64,000 nt of DNA from Hericium rajendrae (GCA_033439255.1 CM065879.1:3974501-4038500), one strand, 5' to 3'; shown: positions 1-11,206, counted from the first letter of the stretch. Translations and numbers: made by a program. The notes: a model not told the origin generated them from the sequence alone.

Positions 1-2
1 TT

Positions 3-2210
3 GATAGTGACCCGTCGCGCACTCCATCAGTCGATCTTGCCAGTGAGACAAATCCGAGCTGCTATGAATTAGCACACGACGATACGCTGGAGAAGATATG
101 GGACAAAGCGTACCAAACACGACGCGAGCAATGCAAAACAAATGCAACTGCGAGCGCATCCGAGCCCACATTGCCAGTACCAGCGGAAGCACAGAATGTA
201 CCTCCCGCGGCCGAGATCACCTCTCTGGATATGCTCTCGACCACGTCACCAATGCGACCGACTGTCCAAAATGGTGCGCTCGTATCCACGGCCGTGCCAG
301 TATTAGACATTGACAGCATCGCTGCTGAGTTCACGTTGAATACTGAGCAACGCCGTGCATTTCGCATCATCGTCAGCCGCAGCACCCAACCAGATGGTGA
401 TCCCTTGCGCATGTATTTAGGTGGAGCTGGTGGCACAGGGAAAACCCGAGTGATTAATGCCTTACGTGAATACTTTGCAAGAAAAAATGAAACGCGCCAT
501 CTACGCCTCTGTGCATTCATGGGAATTGCTGCTCGCAATATAGGTGGAATGACGCTGCATGCGGCGCTCTGCCTCAGACAGCGTGCCGCCCATTCTAGCA
601 ATGTGTCCACAACTCGTCGAGATCTTGCTGCTATGTGGGAAGGTGTTGACTTTCTCTTTGTCGACGAAGTGTCCATGGTCGGTTGCAATCTAATGTTAGA
701 CATTCATCAAGCCCTTGTCGATGCAAAAGGAAACACAATGCCATTTGGAGGCGTGAACATTATCTTTGCCGGTGATTTCGCCCAACTGGCGCCAGTTGCT
801 CAGCGCAGCTTATATTCACACATCGGACATCGTGCTGCTGCCAGTTCGTACGGTCAGCGGTCTGTACATGGCAAACTACTCTGGCTTACCATTTCCACGG
901 TCGTCATCCTAACTGTGCCCATGCGTCAGGCTGGCGATGCAAACGGTCGCTTTGTCGAGCTCTTGAATCGCCTTCGCATTGGTGCATGTACTAGAGAAGA
1001 CTATGCTCTCTTAGAAACTCGCCTTGTCCAAAACGTGAAACTGGATTGGCATGCTCCGACATGGCAACACGCACCATTTTTGTTCCGTACAAATGCGCCA
1101 AAAGACACCTTCAATGAACGTGCAGCTGTTGCTTTTGCCCATCGGACAGGCCGTCCACTACACTGGTACTATGCCCTAGACAAGCACGGAGGTGAGCCTG
1201 TAACCGATCCCGCACTTATCAAGCAGTTGCATAGTTACCATTCTGGCATCACAAACCAGCGGCTCGGCCGTCTTCCCTTAGTGATTGGCATGCCCGTCCT
1301 CATCGGCCAGAACAACGATGTGCCTGGCGGCATTTGCAACGGTACGGCTGGTACTGTGAAAAAAATCCGGTATACTGTTGATGACCTCGGCTGTCGACAT
1401 GCTACGTCGTGTGTCGTCCACGTTGCTGATGCAGACTCATTGACGCTGCCATACCTAACAGATGGTGATGCTGTCGCTATCGAAGACAAAATGCCGATCC
1501 ACTTTGAGCACCAATTCTCCAAGCAAAAATGCGAGCTCGAACGATTTCAATTACCTCTCGTGCCTGCTTTTGCAATGACCGCCCACAAAGCCCAGGGACA
1601 AACATTCCGACGGATCGTTGCAGACCTCGTCGACGCATATGGCACAGAAACCCCTTACGTGATGCTATCGCGCGTTCAGTCACTGGATGGACTGCTCATA
1701 TTGCGCCCGTTCGAATTCAAGAAGATCAGCAGTCATCCGTCGGAAGACCGTCGTCGTGAGGTTGCTCGACTAGAATTGCACAGACTGCAAACAACCGTAG
1801 ACCACGGTACATCGTCCGAGGTGCGACATGCGAGACAGCAATTAGCACATCGACATGACCTAGCGACTGAGACAATGCTAACGGACTTACCTGCTGATCT
1901 TAGTGCCAATGCACGCACAGCCTGTCTCGGCCGAGTTCAAGAAACAGTGCTCTCTGCACCAATGCTGGCACCACCGACGAGATCGCTACCAACCCGCCCG
2001 CAGCGCTGCCCCACAAACAGAGCGACCAGAGTGGCAACGACGACGAGCGTCCAGTCTACAAACCGCCCGCAGCGCTGTCAAAAGCGCAAAGCACCTAGCA
2101 ATGACGAAACTTCAACATTGGGACATGCTCTTGATACAACAGACTTACCGGACACGCCTGTAGCACAAGTTGCCTCGCCGCGCAAGCGCACTCGAGTGCT
2201 GGAACACTGA
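3..2210 (+). CDS. Helitron-type PIF1/RecD-like DNA helicase, C-terminal part (5' partial)
   Basis: The frame is open from the left edge to a TGA at 2208-2210, so the N-terminus (in Helitrons the Rep nuclease part) lies outside the window. Visible superfamily-1 motifs are a Walker A (GGAGGTGKTR, about nt 420-450), a Walker B (FLFVDEVSMVG, about 652-684), a FAGDFAQLAPV motif (about 768-800), and near the end TAHKAQGQT and YVMLSRVQSLDGL. That set and order is the PIF1 helicase fold as found fused to Rep in rolling-circle Helitrons, and stand-alone PIF1 proteins are shorter at the C-terminus. The last ~170 residues are basic and Ser/Thr/Pro-rich. No intron is needed over 2.2 kb, typical of a transposon gene and unlike the host genes here. 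A cellular PIF1 homologue is the alternative; finding the Rep HUH motif upstream would settle it. Confidence 0.85.
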   Translation, partial: DSDPSRTPSVDLASETNPSCYELAHDDTLEKIWDKAYQTRREQCKTNATASASEPTLPVPAEAQNVPPAAEITSLDMLSTTSPMRPTVQNGALVSTAVPVLDIDSIAAEFTLNTEQRRAFRIIVSRSTQPDGDPLRMYLGGAGGTGKTRVINALREYFARKNETRHLRLCAFMGIAARNIGGMTLHAALCLRQRAAHSSNVSTTRRDLAAMWEGVDFLFVDEVSMVGCNLMLDIHQALVDAKGNTMPFGGVNIIFAGDFAQLAPVAQRSLYSHIGHRAAASSYGQRSVHGKLLWLTISTVVILTVPMRQAGDANGRFVELLNRLRIGACTREDYALLETRLVQNVKLDWHAPTWQHAPFLFRTNAPKDTFNERAAVAFAHRTGRPLHWYYALDKHGGEPVTDPALIKQLHSYHSGITNQRLGRLPLVIGMPVLIGQNNDVPGGICNGTAGTVKKIRYTVDDLGCRHATSCVVHVADADSLTLPYLTDGDAVAIEDKMPIHFEHQFSKQKCELERFQLPLVPAFAMTAHKAQGQTFRRIVADLVDAYGTETPYVMLSRVQSLDGLLILRPFEFKKISSHPSEDRRREVARLELHRLQTTVDHGTSSEVRHARQQLAHRHDLATETMLTDLPADLSANARTACLGRVQETVLSAPMLAPPTRSLPTRPQRCPTNRATRVATTTSVQSTNRPQRCQKRKAPSNDETSTLGHALDTTDLPDTPVAQVASPRKRTRVLEH

Positions 2211-3621
2211 AGACATTGTGACTGACCGTTGCCACGACTTGGTTCGCTCGATTGATCGATTACGTCAGCACGAATCAACCAATCGTTTCAATTTTCTGTT
2301 TCTACTCGGCCTCCTGCAAAGGCAACACGTTCTCGTCGACCTCGACCATCTCGCCGTAGCCCTCATCCGCCAGAAGCGTTATCGACAGCAATTCTGTCGC
2401 AAAGCGCACACCCTCTGTAGTGTTTTCGCACGAAAACATAATCGTCGCTTCGACAAGCGCTCCGGGCAAGCGACGAACCGCTTCTTCGTCTTCAAGACGC
2501 CGACCTGTTCGTTGCTCGCACACTCGCAACGTCGACAGCAAGTCTAACAGCCCCAGCCTGCAGGTGAGTATACATAACCTTGGTGATTTTGCATTCCATA
2601 CTAACCGTCGTGCTTCTCATTGTCACCTTCACACTGTTTTTCATATTAACACTCTCCATCGCGAACAACAAAGTGTCTTCACCCACCATTCGATGAACAC
2701 GGCGCCGCACGACCATCCGTTCTCCATCACCTCTCTCTCCATCTACCTGCCCATCTACTCCAGGCACAAGCTGCATGCCTTCTAGTTCCGTCGCCGCTGC
2801 ACTATCCCAGCTGCCTTGTACCCTCGTCGAGCGATGATGCGGTCTCTTGAGCTGCATCGTTTCATACATGATCGGCTCTGTGCTATTGACAGCATCCTGT
2901 GAGTTACTCGTCACATTGAACCCATCGTGGCTGACGTCTGCCAAACAGCAAAACACATTCTTCCATTTCTTCTCTCCATTACGGATACTTCCGCGTCGAA
3001 GGAAACTGACATGAGCAGGATGGGGTTTCCATTGCAACATCTTCCCCACTTGCACATGGTTTGTATCGCCTTGCTCAACAGCAAGAGAGGATGCATGGAT
3101 AGAAGGCAAAGCCATAATCTAATCAAAGGTGAGCAATACATCAAATTCTCTGACAACTCGAGAACATATCATCGTCACCGCTGCAGCTTTGCCTCCGTTA
3201 TTGGTACATATGCTGACTGACGGTATGTATACACCATCATCATGACGTAGTATCTAAGCAATCCAACAGACCATCCGACAATGCCCAGTAACTGCCTTGT
3301 CCTTGTCGCATTCATATCGTCCGCAACACCGCACGATCGAATTCGGGTCGGAAGCTACAATGTCACTACCCATGCGAACTGACGGTACGTCTGCACGATC
3401 ATTATGACGTATCATCTAAGCAATTCTGCAGGCCATATGACAATGCCCAGAAGCTGCGTTGTCCTCGTCAAATTCATATCGTCGTCAGCGCCGCACGATT
3501 GAACTCTTATTTTGACCTCCGTACGATGATCGATCTCCCGCAAATACCTTGGCACTGATGACCATGACGATTTGCCATGCCCGCAGCCATATTCCGGACG
3601 ACATAAAAGAAAGCATTCCCC
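2211..3621. other. Spacer between helicase and downstream gene; possible unrecognised minus-strand ORFs
   Basis: Nothing here is recognised. On the minus strand a 207-codon frame (3115 to 2492) and an adjacent acidic 79-codon frame (2541 to 2302) could be joined by an intron near 2547-2570, where CAG and GT signals occur. Neither resembles a family I know. A diverged tandem duplication lies at 3216-3505 and is listed separately. Confidence 0.3.
3216..3505. repeat. Diverged tandem duplication, period about 162 bp
   Basis: The segment starting CTGACGGTATGT near 3216 recurs near 3378 as CTGACGGTACGT. Matching blocks follow in the same order (ATGACGTA, ATCTAAGCAAT, ACAATGCCCAG, TTGTCCT, ATTCATATCGTC, CCGCACGAT). 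Each copy contains a GT...AG pair that would make a plausible ~45-bp intron, so these may be duplicated 5' exons of a decayed gene. Confidence 0.6.
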
Positions 3622-5203
3622 ATGTCCGTCTACGCTTTCCATCTCCCCATCTTCAGAATGCAGCCTTCAACCCCCATCACTCCCGGTCTCCGTGCCATCT
3701 ACGATGCCATCTACAACCAAATCATGGCTTGTGAGCGCTTCGTTGGCAATGCCTCCAGCCTTCCTCTCGATCGACTCTTCCCGCGTGCCATGAACACCTG
3801 GTCGGCGCATCGTGTCCTCAATGTCACCGAAGCCGACCCACAGCCAGGTCAAGTGCCTGGCGAAGAGGAGCTCATCAACTACGTTGTCGGCAAGACAGGG
3901 TCTTATGAGGATGGCATGCGCATCGGTGCTGCAGGCAATGCACACACAGATGTGAAGGTGCGTTACAACACGTTCTCACTTCCATGCTCAGTATTAATCA
4001 TCGACTTGCAGATCAATGATCAATCTCACACCAAGATGCACATCGTCCTGATGCCCATCCACCCAGGTGACGACGACATGGACGAACTCGCACATAACCA
4101 ATCCGTCGGATTCTACGACATCGAAATCAAGCTAGCTGGAGGGCCCATGCGCCATAATGATTTGCAAAGTGACAGCAATGTTGTACGCAGTGCTTTAATT
4201 CTCGGCTTTGGTCATACAAGATGCTGATCCATTTTTTCGTTACAGATCGTACGTCCCTTCATACCTGACGGACGCGCATCCTACATGCACGACGGCATCC
4301 GTATCGGACCGTTCAAGGTCGTCACTGATGACCTCTACACAGTAAGTGCCTTACGCCTGTACAATCCCACCCAATCTAATCCATGCCGACCCGTTATCCA
4401 CAGGTGGAATCTAAAAAGAATGCAAAGAAACCCGTTGCTGCCGCGCCGGCACGCACCAGCCGCAAACGCAAGGCTGGCGACAGCGATGGCGCTCCTTCCA
4501 ACGCCGACGCCGGGTCGTCAGCTGCCGGCGCTCAATCGTCGCAAGCAAGCACAACCGACCTTCCTATGAACGTGCCCGACACGACGACGCCACAAGGTAA
4601 TATTTGCCCATGTCTCTCATCACCGTTCGTGCGCGCTTACCACTCTCTGTCTTCAACAGCGGCGCTCGACGCGCTCTACCACTTCAGCATCCTACCGGAC
4701 CACGTCGGCCCTCGCTTTGAGCACGTCAACGCGCGTGTCGTTCAGTTCAACATCCGCAACATCAACAACAACCTCGTTCCGCCGTGGGAGCTCAAACGCG
4801 TTCTCCGCCCAGGCACGTTCGTGCTCGTTGCTTGCGGCAACAAGGCTTTTGAAATGCCAGACACCGGAAAGGGCCGCATGTCTCTTGTACGTACACTCAT
4901 TCTTTGTAACATCATATGATCTTCACCACTAACATTCTCCATCAACAGACCTTTCAAATGGGCTTAAAAAGCCTGAAGGTCCTTAAGGAGTCCGACATGC
5001 CTGCGGACTCCGTCGACCCATCAGCCACCGACTCCAACGGCCCGCCTGCTCCCACCACATCTACTGTTCCGACCGCCATCGCCGACGAACTTGCATCATT
5101 CACACTGCCCACCGCATCTACTACAACCGACGTCGCAATTCCTATTGACGAAGAAATGACAATCCCGACGGCGGCGAAAGGCAAAAAAAAGCGTGGCACG
5201 TAG
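3622..5203 (+). CDS. Unrecognised six-exon gene beside the Helitron helicase; possible OB-like C-terminal domain
   Basis: Inferred exons are 3622-3957, 4012-4179, 4246-4341, 4404-4596, 4660-4886 and 4949-5203, phases agreeing, giving about 425 residues. The donor at 4180 is weak. The start could instead be the ATG at 3658. The middle holds a low-complexity Ala/Ser and Lys/Arg-rich linker (KKNAKKP, TSRKRKAG) that looks like a nuclear localisation signal. Exons 5-6 encode RNINNNLVPPWELKRVLRPG, then TFVLVACGNKAF, then MGLKSLKVLKESDMP, a strand-rich pattern that could be an OB-like fold. The tail is acidic, then ends KGKKKRGT. It lies 1.4 kb downstream of the helicase on the same strand. Plant Helitrons carry RPA-like ssDNA-binding genes, so a helper role is possible, but that is inference from position. 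Confidence 0.6.
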
Positions 5204-5675
5204 TTCTCTGTCTTCTCTTATCATTTATCATCTCTTTTCCGATTGTATGTTATCACTTCCAAATGCCTCCGACTCCTGGTTTCCGATATTATGTCTTCTG
5301 CTTTCCGATGTTACGGTGTATCTGTACCACATATGTATCCTGTATTTTGATACTTGTATTGAAATATAGCTGTGGTTCCCGGCTCTACGATGGACTGTAG
5401 GAATTATGTCCACCTCTAATTCTCCGGCAACGAACACGGGTACTCGTAGCGGGCATTGCCGCGAAGCCGGCGCCGTCCTTATATGTCAATTTAAGATTTT
5501 TCTGATGGTTTAAAACGTCAGTCACGAATGCCAAACGGATCACTCTGCTACCGCGCAGTCCGCATCATTACAGGGTAACGGGCCCGAATTAAGCGTCTCG
5601 ACTGAAGGGAACACAGTCGAGACGAAGCGTCAAAGACTTCTTCAAAGATTGGAAGGCGATATTGCCCTCGTATCC
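5204..5675. other. Non-coding spacer
   Basis: It holds T-rich 3' sequence of the preceding gene, then a GC-rich patch near 5450-5475 with a short hairpin (GCGG-GCATTG-CCGC), then unique sequence running into the inverted-repeat arm. I see no coding region. Confidence 0.5.
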
Positions 5676-5893
5676 ATATGGCGGTTCGTTTGCACAAAAA
5701 ATCAGCAGCGAGCAAATACATGGACGCGAGCAAACTTTTTCCGCGCGAGCAAACTTTCAGTGCGCGAGCAAACTTTCGACGCGCGAGCAAACTTTCGACG
5801 CGCAAGCAAAGATTTCGACGCGCGAACATATTCTTCAAGAGCGAACAAATATTCCTGCGAGAGCGAGCAAATACTCCTAAGCAGGAGAGCGAA
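5676..5893 (+). repeat. Left arm of large inverted repeat: GCGAGCAAA array
   Basis: A lead-in starting ATATGGCGGTTCGTTTGCAC is followed by about nine degenerate 19-22-bp units with core GCGAGCAAA (typical unit CGCGCGAGCAAACTTTCGA). The reverse complement of 20382-20594 starts with the same lead-in and carries the same units with point changes. Short repeated words near both ends are how transposase-binding arrays of large DNA transposons look. Confidence 0.85.
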
Positions 5894-6826
5894 TAAAGGT
5901 ACTCTCATATTCGAAGTGTGAGCATAACTTACCTTGAAGGATCATTCTTTGAAGTCAACTCCAGGAGCTCCAATTGAACCTAACAAACTTTTATTACGAT
6001 ATACTAAGACTATACACTAGTACATAGTTCAATCTAAACAGCTGGTCACTTTAAATAAGGAAGCCATACAGCTGTCCCACCCCTGCACGCTGGCCGCCAC
6101 GGCATCTCGAGCCCCTACCCCGCCCGCCTGCCGCCCCGTTATGCCCGCCTCCGCTCTTCGCTGCGCACGCGCGCCGTCGCTCGTCGCTGCGCATGCCTGC
6201 CACTGTTCCTCGCCCCATGTGCCCACCTCCACTCCCTGCCGCACCTCCGCCGCCAGCCGCCGTGCCGTCGCTCCTCACCCCACGTGTCCGCCTCCGCTCT
6301 TCGCTGTGCACACGCATTCGCTGCGCACACGCGCCATCACTCGTTGCTGTGTGCGCTGCCACCGTTCCTCACCCCACGCGCCCACCTCCACTCCTCACCA
6401 TGCATGCCCGCCGCACCTCCCCGCGCAGGCCCGTGCCGCCATGCCATCGCTCCTCGGCCGTGTGCCCGCCTCGGTTCCTCACCGCGCCCGCACGCCCGCC
6501 TCCGCTCGTGCTGGACCCCCCTCCCCAAATCGCTCGTCGCTGCGCCCGCCTGCCATCGCTCGTCGCTGCGCCCGTCCCCGCTGCTCCTCGCCACATGCTC
6601 GCGCTGCACCTTCCCATGCATGTGCCGCGGCACCGTTGCTCCTCGCCGTCACGCATGCGCGCCTCCGCTCGTCGCTGCGCATGCGTCGGCGCTCGTCACT
6701 GCGTGCGCCTGCCTCCGTTCGTCGCTGCGCACGTGCACCACTGCTCCTCGCCACGCGCTCGCCCCTCACCGCACACGTGAGCTCGCTCACCGTGGCGCGC
6801 CGGTGCCCGCACACCGCCGTACCCGC
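5894..6826. repeat. GC-rich degenerate tandem-repeat block (left)
   Basis: After ~160 bp of ordinary sequence, 6060-6826 is C-rich and built of variants of words such as CGCTCGTCGCTGCGC. It continues at 12031 on the far side of the inserted LTR retrotransposon (CCGCTCGCTCCC), including a GCCGCGGGCTCACT triplication near 12060-12105. Open frames across it exist in all six frames and reflect composition only. Confidence 0.7.
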
Positions 6827-7647
6827 TGATGTGTGGACCCTGGGAATGGAGGCGGCAGCCAAAACCAAAACCAACAGAGTACCGGGGGGTGCGAGGGGAC
6901 CAAGTATCTCAAGTGAGGAGTGAGGTGAGGGCAGCTGAGGGTCACTGCAGCAGGAACAATGGAGCGACCAGTTCGCTAAGGGCGAGTCTGAGGCGATCTG
7001 GTGATAAGCGGCTGGGAAGGATGAGGAACGGCTGTAGAATGACAAGGAGAACGACGAGACACACGGGTCTCCGATACGATGGACTAATCCTAGAGAAAAG
7101 GACTGAAAAGCAGCTGATATGACTGAATCTGACGAACGACGCTGCGGGCGGACTGGCCTAAAGAGGGCGAACTTGTCTAAAGTCCGGGGAACGATGAGAA
7201 CAACAGTGAGAGAGACTTCTGAGGTCTGAGCTCTGAGGGGGAAAGGTGCACTGGGGGGTTCTATTCGAAGCTGGGACTCTGTCTACCATACAAGTAAGAA
7301 ACTCGCCCTTGGCGGTCTCGGGCGATCTCGGACTCGGCTGCTCTATGGTACATCTATGGTCCGAAACCATCAAAAGGCGGCATCCAGGCATCCTGTACAA
7401 CACAGACCCGGTACCATAATGCCAGCAACCTGATTGGCTCACCAAAACCGCTGAGGACGACCTGGAGCGAACTTGAGGAAACCTCGGTGAGGCCTGCAGT
7501 AGCTGACAACTCCTGAGATGAGGGACATCACCGCTCTGAGCGAGGTTGGTGGGTGAGGAGCTGGAAGCTGGATGGAAGTGAAGGGGAACTGCATGGAAGA
7601 TGGTGAGATGAGGTCTAACGTTGCTGAACACAGCTTGAGGCGTATCA
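6827..7647 (-). repeat. 3' LTR (left copy)
   Basis: It begins TGATGTGTGGACC and ends GGCGTATCA on the plus strand, with the purine tract at its inner edge. An offset of exactly 4383 relates every compared position to the right copy. Confidence 0.92.
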
Positions 7648-7657
7648 TTCTCCCCCC
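7648..7657 (-). promoter_or_regulatory. Polypurine tract of the LTR element
   Basis: Read on the minus strand this is GGGGGGAGAA, directly abutting the 3' LTR, where plus-strand DNA synthesis is primed. Confidence 0.8.
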
Positions 7658-7785
7658 AACTGAAAAATAGACTGTCCTCAGTCTAACCAATGAGCCCCAT
7701 GAGGGATTCGGACGCTAGACACCAAATACGCTTCGAGCGGTGTTCTCACTATAGCTGAGAAGGAGAGTGGAGGTGGTGACAACGA

Positions 7786-9648
7786 TCAAGCGGGAATGCA
7801 TCGTGGTAGAGGAGGACGATCTGGGATCACTGCTGGTGGGTTCTGATGGAAAGTGAGATGGTCAAGGAAGATGATATCGCTGTCGTCGACTAAGGGTGCC
7901 CTGAGCGAACTTGATGCGGATCTGAAAAGCGACTGGAGAAATGACACTGAAAGCAGTGGAGTGATGGAAAACGGAGGTCGACAGTCGGCAGGTATAGGCT
8001 TGGACGTTGTAGGCGAGCTTGGAGTGGGTTCAGAGCTACCAACAAGGACTCCTGGGCTAAGATCAGGTTCTGAGACACCCTGGTGATCCACCTGCAGGTC
8101 TGCGCATTGAGAAAGGAACCCTGCATCAGTAGAGATGGTGGAAGGAAGGGTAGATGAGCTGCTCGAGACTTGGTGCTTCTCTAAGTCCAATAGAAACAAG
8201 TTCGCTGGTGGTTCGCTTTGGGCGACGTTGAGCGCAGAGCGAACTTGAGTCTCTAACTGCTCGCATTGGTCTCTGGATGACAGGAGAGGCCTCCTAGATG
8301 ATGACACATGACGATCGACGAAGGATGGCCTCGACATATGGGCTGGCATCACTGCTGGCTCACGGAGCTGAGCAAGTTCGCCTCGAGCGTGGTAGGTGGT
8401 GAAGTCGAGTTGCATCTGATAGAGCTGAGCAAGCTGATGTCTGCAAGACTGGATCATCATCGAAATGGAGAGGGCACGCCTTAGGAGAGAGACTCGATCA
8501 TCAAAGGACACTTGATCTGTGGTCGAAGGAAGGTCGCTGTGGGCAGACTTGTGCGGAGCAGGCATTCGGTGGACAAAGGGAGCAGTTTGAGCGATGGTGC
8601 TAGGCAAAGACTGGTCTGGGGCATGCCAGGATGGGGTGCGCTGATAGAACTGGTCGAGACGAACTGCAATGGGATCACCTGGGACACCTCGAGGTAGCCA
8701 GGCCCCAGAAGGTAAAGTGATCTCACCTCTGGTGTTGAACTTGCACTTGCCAGCCTTCAGGTACGTCTGAACTGCTGCGCACTGACGAAGAAAGTGACCA
8801 GGGGCCCCACAGAAGCTGCAATGCCCAGGGGCAGTCCGAATATGCCGAGGCTGTCTGAAGGTCGTCGAAGGCGTACCGGAGGTCGCTGGCTGGACAGGAG
8901 GTGAAAATGTCGGCGGCTGGACCGTCCTAAGCAGGAGATTCGCTAATGAGGGTACATGCTCGCTTTTGATAGTGATTGTGGTGGCAGAACCCAAGACCGC
9001 TGGTGGCGAACTCACCAAAACGTCGGCAACTGGGTCATTACAGCTTGTATGAGGGCCAAATGTGATGCTGGTACCATGCAGAATGCGCTTAGCAGCGTGA
9101 TAGATGTCGATAATGGGGTAGGGCTCGTCTGGATGGTGGTCTGGGTGCCTCTGGGTGAGATAGGCCTCAATCTGGTGGCAGAGTCGATCAGGCAGCGCTG
9201 AGAGGAAGAAATGCTGCTCCTCGAAAGCAGAGAGACGTCCCTGGTGCTTCAGGCAACGTGAGATGACCAAAAATCGGCGAAGAAATGCACCAAGTTCGCC
9301 TAAGGAGGACAAGTTCGCCTGAAGCGTCCTTCGAGCGAGAGCCACCAAATCCTGCCTGGACCAAAGGCCTCCTGCTTCGGAACCTGGATACAACTTCTGG
9401 ATCGCAGTCTTGAACTTGTTCCAAGTGCCTGTGCCAAAACTCGGTTCAGACTGCCAGAGCTCCTGGGCATCTAACTCAGACAAAAGCCGGACTGCATGAG
9501 CCTTCTTCTCCAGATTGTCCTGGACCTGAAAGCGCTGAAAACAAAACTCCAGATCTGCAAAATATGGTCTGAGTTCACAGGGATCGTCTCCGGCAAAGCT
9601 GGGAGCACCGCTCTCTCCACGCATTGGCATGAACGCTGATGGTGTCAT
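7786..9648 (-). CDS. Retrotransposon Gag polyprotein with CCHC zinc knuckle
   Basis: This uninterrupted 620-codon frame starts at the ATG at 9648. Residues ~25-200 have the Trp/Leu-rich helical pattern of the retrotransposon gag (capsid-like) domain, e.g. FADLEFCFQRFQ and TWNKFKTAIQKLYPG. A zinc knuckle, CSFCGAPGHFLRQC, lies at residues ~277-290 (C-X2-C-X4-H-X4-C). The C-terminal half is Ser/Pro-rich and has no aspartic-protease DTG motif. The frame stops 139 bp before the 3' LTR, leaving no room for pol. It would form the particle shell packaging the element's RNA, with enzymes supplied in trans by a related Gypsy element. The frame is intact, consistent with recent activity. Confidence 0.88.
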   Translation of the reverse strand: MTPSAFMPMRGESGAPSFAGDDPCELRPYFADLEFCFQRFQVQDNLEKKAHAVRLLSELDAQELWQSEPSFGTGTWNKFKTAIQKLYPGSEAGGLWSRQDLVALARRTLQANLSSLGELGAFLRRFLVISRCLKHQGRLSAFEEQHFFLSALPDRLCHQIEAYLTQRHPDHHPDEPYPIIDIYHAAKRILHGTSITFGPHTSCNDPVADVLVSSPPAVLGSATTITIKSEHVPSLANLLLRTVQPPTFSPPVQPATSGTPSTTFRQPRHIRTAPGHCSFCGAPGHFLRQCAAVQTYLKAGKCKFNTRGEITLPSGAWLPRGVPGDPIAVRLDQFYQRTPSWHAPDQSLPSTIAQTAPFVHRMPAPHKSAHSDLPSTTDQVSFDDRVSLLRRALSISMMIQSCRHQLAQLYQMQLDFTTYHARGELAQLREPAVMPAHMSRPSFVDRHVSSSRRPLLSSRDQCEQLETQVRSALNVAQSEPPANLFLLDLEKHQVSSSSSTLPSTISTDAGFLSQCADLQVDHQGVSEPDLSPGVLVGSSEPTPSSPTTSKPIPADCRPPFSITPLLSVSFLQSLFRSASSSLRAPLVDDSDIIFLDHLTFHQNPPAVIPDRPPLPRCIPA

Positions 9649-11188
9649 TGTAACAGAAGCGGCGGGACAGGGGTAATGTCAAGGATGAAAGTGAGCAGTA
9701 GTGATCGGGGGCACGCTAGAGCAATCAGGAACGATGGAGGTGACTCTGATGCGAGGAAAGTGAGCCTGAGATGAACTAGGGGTGATCAGGGGCGATGAGG
9801 AGCGACTTTGAGGCGATCTTGCTATGACTAGGGCAATGCGAGACAATTGGAAGGGACGAGTGAAGAGCCAAGGTGGTGGACAACGACCTGAGATGATAAC
9901 CGATGATCTGGAATGCTCAAAAGTGATGAAAGGTGCTCAAAAGCGATGACAAATGCTCAAAAGCAATAGAAGGCAATTCTGGGGCAACCAAAATGACGAG
10001 CGATAGGGAGAGATGATCCAAAGGGGCCAGGGGTGCTCCTGGGGCGATACGACCTGAAAAAGCGATGAGAAACTGCTAAAGCAACCAATGTCGCCAATGG
10101 CAAGTCAAGATCGCCAGTGGAAATCTGAAACAAAAGAAAGCAAGAAGGGGCCAAGAAAATGACCTGAGAGTGACTCGAGAGGCTCCTGAACGTCAATGGT
10201 GACTTTGGGATGGACTGTAAGTGGTCTGGACACAACTGGCTCAACCTGAAAGAAACAAGACTCCTCTGCAACCAATGGAGAGTGCTAGGGATGCTGGGGC
10301 GACCTTCCCTAAGACAAGATGCGATAAGTCGATGGGAGACGGCTTCTGAACAAAAGACAGTGATAGGAGTGATCGATAGGAACCCTGGGGCAAAGAAAAG
10401 TGACTCAAAGCACTGGAAGGTGATAGGAGGAGGAGCTGATGCAAGCTATGGGGTACAGAGGCACCTCCAAGGCGAGTCTGAGCAACAGAAGGGAGCTGGG
10501 ATGACTCAATGGTGTGAAGAGGTCGCCGGAGGGGATATAAGGGCAATCCTGGACGACCTAAGATGCTGAAAGCTGGCTGCGACCTAGTACGCTATCAGCA
10601 ACTCTGTGGCGACAGCGCTAGGCGATGATCCTGGGTGCTAAAAAGGCAAACAAGAGCGATGGAAGACCAACCAATGCCGTCAAAATGCGATCTGGGGTTA
10701 CCAAATGAAGTGAGAAGTGATGCTAGGCAGTAAGAGATGCTGGGGACTGAGTCCGCCTAAGGCAACCTTGAGGCGAGCTGAGACGATCTGAGGTGATCAA
10801 GGGACGATTAAAGACAATTGGAGTGACCTAAAGATGACGAAGAAAGGCAGGAGGTGACGAGAGGCAATAGGAGATGACCCAGAACGATCTGAGCCAGTAC
10901 AGGGCACTGGAGAGAGATGGAGAATGGTCCTGGGCGACAAAAAGTGACTCTGGGAGGGGCAGGGTGGTGGAAAGTGACAGGAGGCAATCAGGTGCGATGA
11001 ATGGTGCTGAGAACCGGTTGGAAAGCTCTGCAACCAATGGCGATCTCGAAGAATGCACCAAGGCCACCTAAGGCGATAGCAAGCGAGAATGTGACAGAGA
11101 GCAAAAATGCGATGTCCTGACCTCGATGGCAGTCTTGACCTGATAGAGGCTACGCCTGGGTACACCCCTCACTGTTTTGAGTATGGAA
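9649..11188 (-). other. Long non-coding leader of the LTR element
   Basis: About 1.5 kb between the primer-binding site and gag has no long frame on the sense strand. It is rich in recurring short words (variants of GATGA, GCGATC, CTCAAAAGCGATGA as read on plus). It may contain packaging signals, or be what remains of a deleted internal region. Confidence 0.6.
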
Positions 11189-11206
11189 CCCTCGCGGTGG
11201 GCTCCA
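11189..11206 (-). promoter_or_regulatory. Primer-binding site of the LTR element
   Basis: On the minus strand, three bases after the 5' LTR, the sequence reads TGGAGCCCACCGCGAGGG. TGG complements the CCA end of a tRNA and the remainder would pair with its acceptor and T-stem. The discriminator base would be U; I do not assign the tRNA. Confidence 0.7.

Noticed and set aside
5440-5480. Helitron 3' terminus (hairpin GCGG-GCATTG-CCGC)
   Set aside because: No CTRR follows the hairpin at the expected ~10 bases and the 5' end is outside the window, so the boundary cannot be supported.
6141-6923. Long overlapping frames in several phases over the GC-rich left block
   Set aside because: Frames are open in all phases because the C-rich repeat lacks A/T-rich stop codons. 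Products are Arg/Pro/Ala repeats without domains, and the last part enters the LTR.
6827-7690. Frames of 83-188 codons inside the LTRs
   Set aside because: They recur identically in both LTRs, and no LTR of this type is expected to encode protein.
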